From assembly GCA_964036665.1 (NCBI GenBank), contig OZ038530.1, positions 10,318,501-10,382,500 of the forward strand: a stretch of 64,000 nucleotides of DNA, in the 5' to 3' direction. Source of the stretch: Gordius sp. MW1. Taxonomy: Eukaryota; Nematomorpha; Gordioida; Gordea; Gordiidae. This document shows positions 1 to 12,000 of this stretch, one piece after another. The notes beneath the pieces are model-generated. The model saw only the letters and a program-made list of their open reading frames with translations. It ran no database searches and had not been told where the DNA came from. The position numbers and the translations under genes are program-made. Positions within the stretch are counted from its first letter, which is position 1, and each line of letters begins with the position of its first letter.

Positions 1-3000
1 GAGCGGGAACTGGCAACAAAAAATGCATTTTTGTCACACAAAATGACACCAAAACGCGATTCGTGAGTCAAGACTTGTTGGACCTTTTGAACGACATGAT
101 AATCGATACCAAAATAGAGGATAGAGGTGAGCATTTCGAAATTTTACGTGACAAAATTTTGTTCGTTTTTAAATACGCGAGTTGAAAACATATATATTTG
201 AAATCACAGTATATTAACATGGGCGCAGTCAGGTTTTGGATGGGGGAGGGGCGAAAGTTGTTTAAGCTCAATTAGGGGGGGGGGGTGGCAAAACATAACT
301 TTTTTAATTTATAAGGGTTTTTGCAATGAAAATCTTTTTTTTGTCATTTAGGGCTCCCCTGGCTACGCCCATGTATATTAATATAGTCGGTAGTTAGAAC
401 ATTATATTACAATTTTTTGACTCTCTTGTTTCACCACTAGGTTTAACATTGGCAATCTAATATATTTAGCTAACTATTTCATTGATCTTTCTGACATCAA
501 AAAAAGCAAAAAAATATTTAGTCACAATAAAAAAGTTACTTGTTTTTACAAATTTACATCGTACTTTTTTGATTGGATTTCCTTTATTACTGTTAATGTT
601 TATTTATGCTAACGAAATTGTCGCAAATCATTTAAATTGAGGCAATGACATTGAGGGGATTCCAAGTGATTTGCAACCCAAATTTATTTAAATTTTTAAG
701 CCTTACCCGACCCTGTCCAAAATCCATTTTTAATTTACAACTCATGCGATTCCAATCAAGGCCCTAACCAACTGGGCTTTATAAAAGTATAAAAAGTTCT
801 AATTAAAACGCACAGCCCACCTAAGAGAGTGACAAAGGCAAGAAAATCGTCGCTTAAAATTTTCCTAAATCTTTTATCTTTCAAAGAAATGCGTACTTTG
901 TCGCGGGTTTTTACGAGGTTTATTTGTGCCATTACTATTGTTAGTTAATTCTCTCTTAATCCCTCAAAAATGTGATTCGCTTTTATTCACGCTCCGTAGA
1001 GTTGTAGTACGTAATGAATATAATGGTTTTTTCTTAATTATGCCATTTGAGGATGAAATTGTCGATCTAAGGGATTATTTTTTATAATCTCCCAGCATAT
1101 TAAGTAATGAATATCTTTATGAAATATTTCGCTTTAAATGCTATATTTTGGGATAAAGGATAATCTTATTTAATGGAGGAGATTAGCTAACTTACGGTTA
1201 TTTTTAAACCAGAAACCCTTAATTTTTAATCGTTTTAACGCTCGCCCTCTTATTTTTGTCGATTATATCAGCTTAGTATGGAGAGTGCAAATGCATTAGT
1301 GGCTTCAAATGCATTTTGGGTTTTAATTCAATGGAAAAATGTTGAAATTTTAAATTGTAACGATAATATGACGTGGACAGTCGATTTATTTAAGGCGGTT
1401 TAAAAATGTCTTTATGAATCTCTACTCCTCTTAAAAATGGGGTCTTTTTGATCCCAGCATGTTTAACTTAATTTTAAATTAATTAATACAAATATAAAGT
1501 ATCTTAAGGAGAATGCTATAAAATAAACGTAGTATGTATGCGCAATAGTAATTAGATCAATGCTAAAAGTGCGCGACATTCAATCCACTTGCTTTATCAA
1601 GCCGATGATACCATTAATAAAACCACCTTGCTTATATAATGGATTGAACATTTTCTGCGTGTTTTACCTCAATTTATTTCACTTAGCATTTTGTGAAGTC
1701 GACATAATTATGCCCGCTACGTAATAAACTTCATTTCAAAATTTTTTATAAAACATTAAATCCCTAAGGCCTTATAGTCTTTCAAATCAAAACTATTTTA
1801 ACGACCGACGGCCGACGGGGATCGGATTTGAGAAATGTAAGCATACACTTGGGACAAAGCATCAACGTGTTGTCGTCCCCTCGTTAAAATTGGGATAAAA
1901 TTTAAAGAATTCACATTCGAACTTGTTAATGGATTTAGCGATTATTTCATTAAAAACATTTTCTCAAATGACCTGAGTCATATTTGACACGAGCCTGCCT
2001 TCCTTATACTGCCCTCGTCGCATGGACACGGAGTGCATTAATCATTTCGTCATTGTAAACAAAACACTTCTCGTTTGGATGTAAAGCGGCGAGACCTTAT
2101 GAAATTTCGACAAATTATTATTATTATTGCATAGTTTTGCGAATACTCATCAAACCCCCCCCCCCCCCCCTTAGCATATTTACCCCCGTCATTACTTAAG
2201 GTAAAAAAATATCATCAAATATACTTGAATAGAGACTAATTCACTGTGAAAAAAATGCATTATCCTAACTCATTTTGTCGGGTAAGTGTTGAAGAGAGCG
2301 AGAAAGATAGAAATTTACATTTACCCGTTATAAATCACACCACACCATCATCGCATTGCATAATTGTGCGAGGATGTTAAGAGAGCTGATGGCGGGATAT
2401 GGCCTTAAAATGCAGTTATTTGTCATGATTGGAAATGTGTGAATTAACATATGAAATTGATCAATCGATCATCTACAATGATGCACAATTGCTTTGGGAC
2501 TTCTCTAAGTTTTCTTACAAAAAGTTTTCTCTTAGAGAAAGGTGTTTTGTACAGACTGAAACGCTTATTTTAATAAATAAGTTTGTTTAAAAATCTTTTT
2601 GAAATTAATCTTAAAAATCTATCCGTGATTCTTTGATTAAGGAATTCAGATTTTAAAGTTTATTTAGAGGGTACGATTTAAAGAAATTATGGCAATTGTG
2701 TGTAAATATTAGAGGATGCTAGCTAGTTTCACATATACTAATAGTCGTGAGTTTGATAAATTAAGTCATTTTTTAGTATTTTAGGACAATAAAATTTGCT
2801 ATGTCAAGTATTTAGGCAGCCAAAACTGGCCGGTTAAACGTATAAACAAATTAAAAACATTTTTCAGTTTGAAAAATATCTATTTTAATGTATTAGCTTA
2901 ATAATAAAATGCGTTTTGTACATGGGCGTGGCCAGCATTTAAATTAGAGGGGGGGCAATAATCATTTAGGGAGGGGCAAAATGATCATTTTTTGAAATTT

Positions 3001-6000
3001 TAGCCATAATTTTAATAAATTTTGACAAATTTTTGGATTTAGAGGGGGGCAGCCGCCCCTCCCTGCCCCCCCCCCCCCTTGGCTACATGGTTTAGTATAA
3101 ATTATATGTATGTAAAGTTATAAAGTGTTATTTTAATAACCAATTTACTGTGTGTAATAAACTTAAATGTCTTCAAAAAACTCAAATTGTCATATACATG
3201 CAGTCAGTCACACAATAATTTCACTCAAACATTCCTAGCCCAGATCGATGGTTCACTTAATATCCATTGATCTAGTCGAAAATTAGCGATCATCCCTTAG
3301 AAAATCTTTAAATTTCATTGCTTGAAATCAATTTGAAACATATGCCGCATGTAAAGTATTTAAATAAAAAATATTTAGACGATAACTCTCAAAATTATAT
3401 GGTATTTTTTCAATGGGAAATTCAACCATTTTTTGCGTTCAATTAACTAAAACACTCCTACGAATGATTTACATTATATGAATGCTCTTTGTAACCAAGC
3501 GCACATGACAATGTTATATTATTGTATAGAGGATGATGAGGGCATAGAATCAGACACTCTATCAGCCGGACTTTTAAAGGAGCGAGCCCGAGCCGAAACT
3601 GGCACAGCTTGCAATGGCAGCCTTAGCAGTTGTAGTAGTGGGGGAAGTAGTAATAACCTTGTCGGGGGGCTCAATCTAGCTCATCCGCTCCAACCATCGC
3701 GCTACGACGAGGAAAATATTTGCAGTAAACTGCAGTACCCCGGTTTAACCAGACGTCGAGTTCTTGAAGTAATTACGCATTGATTTCTCGTGAAATTTTC
3801 GATACTATACTCTTGTACGAAATGTAACGTGATGGCCTTTACCAGGGTCGTTTTTTGTGTTACATGATTTCGACTGATTTTCGTAGCAGCAGTAGCGGCA
3901 GAGTGCGAAACTTTATCGATTAGCATTAGATGGGATGGGACCGATTACAATAGTTTAAAATGTTTTTTTAATTTAAAGCGTAGTGATTAGATTTGGATGG
4001 CTTTTATTGTTGTTTAAATATAGGGTTGCGATTTTATTATTTCTATATCTTCTTCTTTATCATGTAATTGGTTCCACAGTCGTGGGGTTTGTTTTGATGA
4101 GTTTCTTCCATCTTGATCGGGTAAGTGCCATGTCTTGATTAATCTTATTAGCTTTCATAACTTTGTCGACTTGCCCTTTCCACGTGACACGAGGTCTTCT
4201 TCTTCTCGTCCCCGGTACCTCCATGTCTATTACTTCTCAATTTAAATCATTCTTTTTATTTCTCTAAATTGGAGAGATATATATGTATTATTTTGAACGA
4301 AACAATATAAATTGTATTTGGAACAATGAATAGTTGGCGAATTGTGAAAATCAAATATCGAGCTGAAACTAATAGGCTGCGCAATTTTTTTATTTTAGTA
4401 ACTTACAACTTGTTTTACTCATACCAATAGTCAGCTTAACCTCAAATTAAATATGTCCTATATTTAGTTTTTATTACAAAAATTTTAGAAGATGTCTAAA
4501 AATAAGATTCCAATTAATCTTCAACAAAATTAGATATTGCATAAAATTTAGTTAAATTTTTGAATTTTCCACTCTAATTATACTGTTTAATTGCCTATAT
4601 TTTGATAATTTCCCCTTTCTGAAATTTTTTCGATTAACAACCGAAAGCCAAATGTTAATTATTGGTAAAGATCGCGCACATAGTTCATTACAAGAACCAT
4701 AAAAATTTAAATATTTAATTAAGATGAATTGTTTAATTTTTACCTTATTAAATATCATAGCGTTGCTTGGACCACCTAAAAGGGTACCATTTCACGGAGG
4801 ATAACATATTGAGTGGATGCAAGGCCATTTGCAAATCGCTTGCCCTGGGCCATTCATCCATGGACGATCAAGTAGGCATGATGTTAAAAACTAATGATTA
4901 ACCTTTAACCTGATAAATGCGCAATGTTAGTAACTTAAAACTTAGAATAGCTTTTTAAAATTGTTTACAAAAAATACAGTCTTATGGCTTATTTTTATTA
5001 TAAGTATAAATGGTGAAAACATGAGTCGACTCAATAATTTTAATGCCTTGGGAGTTATTTAGAATTAAACATTGCTGTATATTTTACCTAAATTTAATCT
5101 GTTGCACATTTAAGCAATACAATCAATGAAAAATAGTCTTAATCTGAGATGATATTTATATGGGTCAAAATGACCAATTATGCTTACACAAAAACGTATT
5201 TTCCAAATTTCTGCTCGCTTTCGTTAGATTTATTAATATTCTTTATTAATTGCTATGCAATTTATGGGATCACTTTCCATTTTGTTTGTCCGCCTATTCG
5301 GTGTCTTGCATTCGGTGTCTTGTCTTGCATTCGGTGTCTTGTCTTGCATTCGGTATCTTGTTTTGTTTACTTTCAATTTTTGTTAATTTAACCAGTTTTT
5401 AAGTTCGAATCCCGGGTTTTTTTTTGACTATTATGATTGTTCCTGTTACTACCAATGTTATTATGACTTTTTGGCCGTCCGTTGGGTGCTGACCGATGGA
5501 AAAAAATGACCATTGGCCAAAATGTGAATCTAAGTTTATTTTTTCGTTTTTTTTCGACTATTATGATTGTTCCTGTTACTACCATTGCTATTATGACTTT
5601 TTGGCCGTCCGTTGGGTGCTGACCAATGAAAAAAATGACCATTGGCCAAAATGTGAATCCAAGTTTATTTTTCGACTATTATGATTGTTCCTGTTACTAC
5701 CATTGCTATTATGACTTTTTGGCCGTCCGTTGGGTGCTGACCAATGGAAAAAAATGACCATTGGCCAAAATGTGATTCGGAATTATTTTTTTCGTTTTTT
5801 TTTATTATTATGATTGTTCCTGTTACTACCGATGCTATTATGACTTTTTTGGCCGTCCGTTGGGTGCTGACCGATGGAAAAAAATGACCATTGGCCAAAA
5901 TGTGAATCGGAATTATTTTTTTCGTTTTTTTCTGATTATTATGATTGTTCCTGTTACTACCGATGCTATTATGACTTTTTGGCCGTCCGTTGGGTGCTGA

Positions 6001-9000
6001 CCAATGGAAAAAAATGACCATTGGCCAAAATGTGAAACGAAATTTTTTTTTGCGTTTTTTTTGACTCTTATGATTGTTCCTGTTACTATCATTGATAATA
6101 TGTCTTTTTGGCCGTCCGCTGGCTACTGACCACTGTAAAAAAATGACCATTGGCCAAAATGTGAATCGAAATTTTTTTTTCTCCTTTTTTTCGCTTACAT
6201 TGATTTATATACCATCTGTTGGTACTGACCAATTAAAAAAATGCCCATTGGCCAAAATGTGATTCGAAAATTTTTTTTTCGTTTTTGATTTGACTATTAT
6301 AAATTTATATCCACTTTTACGTGTCCTGGCTGCTGACCAATGAAAAAAATGACCATTGACCAAAATGTGATTCGAAAATTATTTTTTCGTTTTTTTGACT
6401 ATTATGAATTTATATCCACTTTTACCGTGTGCTGGCTGCTGACCAATGGAAAAAAATGACCTTAGGTAACTTTTTATGTTTGTTATTAAGTTTTATTAAT
6501 TATATTGTCTGGGTTTCTAAATTTTTAATTGATTTTATTACGTTTTTCGTTGCTTTTTCTATTTTTATATGTTCAAAATTTATAAATTTTACTCGAAATT
6601 TAAATTTTAGATAAATAGCTCTAATCCCATTTCCGAAATTTTAATATGAAATTCCAACAATATTCTTCCATTTATAACTACTTCCCTAAAAAAATAACTT
6701 TTCAATGGAGAAAAGTAGTAGCCAGGGTAATTTACAAATTATTATAAATCACTCGAGATTCTAGAATTTAATTTAGAAAATGTTAGTACTAATTCAGTAG
6801 GAGAAGAAGGGTAACATAGAGATCAGGCAGGATCAGGGTTATAATATAAGCTAAATATAAATAGATTCTAGAATCTATTTCCATATAAAAAGAAAGATTA
6901 AGTATTTGTTATATCTTTCTTAGTTAATCGTTCATCTATTTCAGCTAAACCTAATTCAAAAAGGCATTATACAACAACGAGATGTTGTAATAGGCTTCGG
7001 GGCTCAAAAAAAAGCTAATAGATCATTTTTGAATATCCCATTTTTTATACCATTTTTGAATATCTATACTATTTTATTTTTAGATATCTTATTAATTAAT
7101 CTAATTATTATTACATCTTATATTTAAAAGTCATATTTTTGAATATCTAACCCATTTTCATATATTTAAATTATATTTTCAAATTTGCTATGCGGCATAC
7201 ACCTCATAAGACATCAAGTACATTTTAGGGTCTAAATTTTTTATTAGCTTTTTTCTGATCATATTTCCTAGATACGCCTATGACAGTGAACAAAAGTAAG
7301 TTTTTAAATTCACTTGACGGCGTCGCGCATCTGTGCATCACATCACATTATCGATTAATTTATTATAAAGGGGAGAGAGGGGAGGGGAAAGGGGAGAAAC
7401 AGTAGAGCCCCTTATAATTCTAATCCTGCTTACGTCATGCAAATAAAATTGTTATTTAGCACAACGCTCTCTCCTAAAAATTTTAGCTAAAGTTTTAATA
7501 AATTTCAAATTAATTATGGATTTAAAGGGGGCAACTGCCCCTCTTTGCCACCCACTGGCTACGCCGATGTTTATTTGTACCTTCAAGTTCAAGGTCGATA
7601 GATATTAGGCTTATTATCTCTATACATGGGCGAAGCCAGGTTTTGGATTGGGGGGGGGGCAAAACATTTAAAAGTAAAAATAATATTTAAACTCATTTAT
7701 TTATAATTATTTATACATTAAGGTATATATTTTTTCTTTTTAACTTTCTTTTTAGGTTTTCTATGAAATCACAATCTAATTAAATGAAATATATTAACCC
7801 AGTAAAAAAATATATATACTTTTATAAGGTTAAAAATATATTACATAGTTGGCTGTCTTAGCCAAGGGGGAAACCCTAGTAATTATCCTACCCCCTATAG
7901 GGATTCTAGCCCCTTCTCACCTTTCTCGCCCATAAATTGCATAGCAAATAAGCTACATTTATACGTAGAATAGATGAGTCGTCCCCTCTTCCCTTCTCCC
8001 CCTTCTCCGGGGGTCTGGGGGCGGAGCCCCCAGGAGGTGGGGGTTTGGGGGCGAAGCCCCCAGTTACGCCCGAAGGGCGTATTTAATTTAACCTTAAGAA
8101 ATTAATCTGTAAGACCACACTTGCCCCGCTACGACCTCTTTTTTTAAACAAACGATAACTCACCATATTGCAATGCAAAATAGTTTAGTGATCATTAGAA
8201 GGTAATAAAATTAGTATTGGAAATAAAACTTAAAATAGCCCCGAAATTGATTCCCCCAAAATAAATAATCTTAGCCACTACCCGCACCAAAGCACGTTTT
8301 TTCTATATAAAACTATTTATTCTTATCTTTTCCAAACAAAATCTCTTTACCTACCCGCTATAATAAGATATACAAATGAATCAAATCCGAATTTTGAATT
8401 GTTTTTAAATTAAAATTTAGTTAAAAAAATACTAGTAACTGCAGGCTATAACTAGCCCCGGTCTGCCTCATTTGGATTAAAGGCGTTTAACCCTAAATTT
8501 TCTGTACCTCAGAATAATATTTTGTTTCTTATAATTTTAAATTCATTATTTAATAAATTATTTTAGGATCTGATGGGCACCATGCATGGCTTAAGCCTAT
8601 CAAACTCTCCGCAATCAAATATACCCGAATTTACTGACGAAAACTTAAACGAGAGCGTGAGTAATTTTGTAAAATTATTTAATTTATTATTTAAGACTAT
8701 GTATTTTGTTTAATTCAATTCAAAATGGTGAATTAAAGATTCCAAAGTAAATTAAAAATGTTATATTATGATATAAATTTCATTTTAAAATATAATTTAA
8801 TTTTATTTGCCAATTAAAAATTTAATAAAATGCAAAAACGAATAAAAATGTATTTTGATTTCATTGTAAAAAACGTGTTTTTAAAGAATTGGGACGACGT
8901 CATGGAGGAAATTAAAACAGGTGGCCTGATATTGAAATCCGTTACACCACCTATCGCTGCGAGTAGATATTCCTTAAGTGTACCTTCGGGTTTGGATAGA

Positions 9001-12000
9001 AATCACTTAAGTGGGAATGGTTTGCATCAATCCTACGGTGATATAGCCAAGGAAATTAAAATCAATTTCCCCACTCTACGTAAAACGCCGGTAATATTTC
9101 TAATTATTTAGTCTAAATATCGAGTTTTTATTTATTCTTTTTTGTTTCAATGTGAAAATTTATTGTTACTTATGGCCTACCCCCTTACGCTTATTTTGTC
9201 CTTAATGTTAGACCGCTGTTATATGCGAAATATTAAAACCCGTAATTAACTTTTCACTAAACTCTCATTCCTCTATTGAGAAAATGTTTTAAACTCGTCT
9301 ACTTGTAATTTTATAAAGCCACTCAATTTGAACCAAATAATTTGATTCGATAGGTATTAACATGGGCGTAGCCAGCTTTCGGATTAAGGGGGGGGGGGAG
9401 GCGAGAAAAAAATATTCGCCGAGACTAAGTGAGAGCAAAAAAAAAAAGGTCGCCAATTTCAATTAGGGGGGAGCGAAACACTAATTTTTTCCAATTTTTA
9501 CAAAAATTACATTAAAAAAAAGAAAAATTCTCATTTAGGGGGGAGCGGCCGCTCCCGCCTACGCCCATGGTTATTAAGATCATAGAAATAGGTTTTAGAA
9601 ACTGCTGGGTTTTTTGGTCGACCCTTGTTTGTATTTATTTTACTAACTTTTTTGGTCTGATTTTATTAGTCGACCTCAAGGCTTAGTCGAAATTTGAAAC
9701 ACAGACCAGGGTCGACCATTAGTCTTAGTTAAATCAAAGGTCGGCTAAACAAAATCCAGCCGCTTTTGCAACTCAAGTCAGGCCATTTGTTGCAAATGAA
9801 TTGTGTCTGGTGTTTTCGCGGGAAATAAATGTTCAACCAATTTTTTTTTTCATAGCAATTTTCACAACCATATTCGGAAATTTTACAACGCATTTTGTCA
9901 AAGTGTAAATCAAATTAAATAAGATGTATATATTATGTTTCTAGGTTTATATAAGCGTCTTAAAGTCTTTGATGTAACTAAATTATAATATTTTAACCCA
10001 TTTAATTTAGTTATTAATCAAAAAACAGGGGTCCCCCCCCCTCATTTACGCCACTAAGCAAAATAAAATTAAATTTTATAAAAATTAATACGTTGGACGC
10101 TTGATAGCACATCGTTTTGGTTAAATCAATTATATAATGGAATTCTAGGCGCCCAGCTTATAATCAATAAAAAAATAACTATGGCTTTTGTATCCAAAAA
10201 ATGCGATTTGTTTTGTCGTACTTAAAAAAATGTGCCTTTTTTATTTGATTTCAGTGCAAATCCATCCCTAATCCAGAATTAAAAGCGTCTCCAGTTACGA
10301 TCCACGAAAAATTGATGCGAGAAATACAGAGCGGCTTACGCTTAAATCAAGTCAAAACGATAGGTAAAATAATACGATGATTAAATTTGCATATATTAAT
10401 CATGTAAATTTTTAATGATAAAAAATTAAAGCCTTTTTTTAAGTATAGATGTCGCCAATACTCTTAATATCATATTATGCTTTGTTTGCCAAAATAGACA
10501 GGAGTATGCCTGCCCCAACAAGTAAAACGGGCTCAAATGCAAGTCAAACTTCGCTGGTAAATGCTTGACAATATACAAAAAGGGTTGAAGGCTTTTATTT
10601 TTCAAAATTTTAAAGAATTAAGCTTATTTTTCTTATAATGTTCCCTTATTTGTAATTATAACTATTAGTGTTTTTTATTTTACTAATTTGTAAACCTTTT
10701 TCAAATATTGCATTTTTTAAAAAGTACCTGGAGATTTGGGGTTTTAATGGTCAAAATAAATTTAATATTTTCAATTAAGCTAAGCTAAGGGATTCTATAG
10801 ATATTCGACTAACGCATAAATTTATGAATTGATAAATCGTTTTTCCCCAAGAATATTCTGCTATCGATCAGACGTACACTTTCATAATAGTATTCATATA
10901 TTCAATATTAAGTCATAATTTATCGGGTATTTCAGAATGTCGAAGTAAAGAGGCAATTTGGTTCACCGTTACCTAACCTAACCACACAAACTGCCCTTAC
11001 AAATCCTTGGATATATAATCATCCTCCATCACCTAAAAAGTCGAATAACAACAGTATTCTTCAACAAAATAATCCACTGCCTTCACCCTTCGTGCCTTTT
11101 TATTATTGCGATTTCGCCCAACAACAACCAATAGATAGCTTTAATTTTTACAATTGCGACCCCTTCGCACTGCCCAATAACCTGTTAAATAACCTTCCTA
11201 TGGGAGATGATCAGGATTTTTCCCATTGTAACGAGCGGTCAACATACGTTAACTCCTTTAGACGAAGCAATACCGGTTTGTTATCTTAAATTTTTGCTAT
11301 ACGTTTGCTTATTTATGACTTTTTACGAAATTATTTTTAAAAAGATTAATAATAAAAACTGATTTATTTACCTAAAATGTGCGTATTATGAATATCAGAA
11401 GTTCTTCTTGGAAAGTTATTATGATAGCTTGTTAAAAGTTGGCTGATATGAATGACCAATAGGTCGACGGAAGCACCCCGGATTTATTATAAAAATTGGA
11501 TCTTATTTTACCTTGTTCACGAGCTTCTTTTAATCAAACTTTCAAAGATAATGTCCAGTTATGCTAAATAAAATTAACTAGCTTAAATTTCCTATATAAA
11601 TTAGATATATTCAATGTGAATTTCAATGAAGGATAACATTTTATCAAGAATCAGACAATTTAGACTTCAATCATCTTTTTATATTTTAATGTATTAAAAT
11701 TATTAAATGTATATGATAATATTATGTCTCAGTTTTCCTTATAAAACTTATTGCTACGAAGTCAAAGACGACTATATAATTTAAGATTGTAATTAATTTT
11801 TAAACAATTTATACGCTTCAAACTAAAAATTAAACAGTTTCCATTCATTTTAGGTGCCAAAGGAGGCGGAAGGAGTCCATTTATGTATAAAAAAGGTTAT
11901 TTGGAATCTCAAGAATTGAACGTGGAAAAAAATCCAAATTTATTGAATCTTAATGGTAGGCGTAGCCCAAATCTCAAAACGAAAACCCGCCGGTTAAATC

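Larger units (their letters stand above)
127..3529 (+). other. Spire intron (3.4 kb) with two MITE insertions
   Basis: Donor GTGAGC follows position 126 and the acceptor is at 3528-3529. The intron is AT-rich and holds two CATGGGCG-type MITEs (218-373 and 2921-3089). I see no other coding stretch in it. A C homopolymer near 2155-2170 is low complexity. Confidence 0.7.
3769..8566 (+). other. Spire intron (4.8 kb) loaded with repeats
   Basis: It lies between the donor after 3768 and the acceptor at 8565-8566. In order it holds a LINE 3' fragment (4047-4236), a composite tandem-repeat element (5240-6470) with its detached AT tail (7030-7145), two half MITEs (7440-7569 and from 7625) and a GC-hairpin repeat (7925-8085). 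Reading frames over the tandem array are repeat translations, not genes. Confidence 0.7.

Noticed and set aside
2150-2172. Long C and G homopolymers as G-quadruplex signals
   Set aside because: Most of them belong to MITE interiors or could be assembly noise; no independent evidence of function.
3702-3926. Minus-strand 74-codon frame near the spire exon
   Set aside because: It overlaps the phase-consistent spire exon 3530-3768 and has no recognisable content.
5388-6262. Several open frames on both strands with repeated peptides such as MVIFFIGQ and NGRPKSHN
   Set aside because: They are translations of the tandem units; the same peptides recur at every array and on both strands.
5430-6470. 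Possible CRISPR-like array
   Set aside because: Units are contiguous and similar over their full length with no unique spacers, in a eukaryotic intron.
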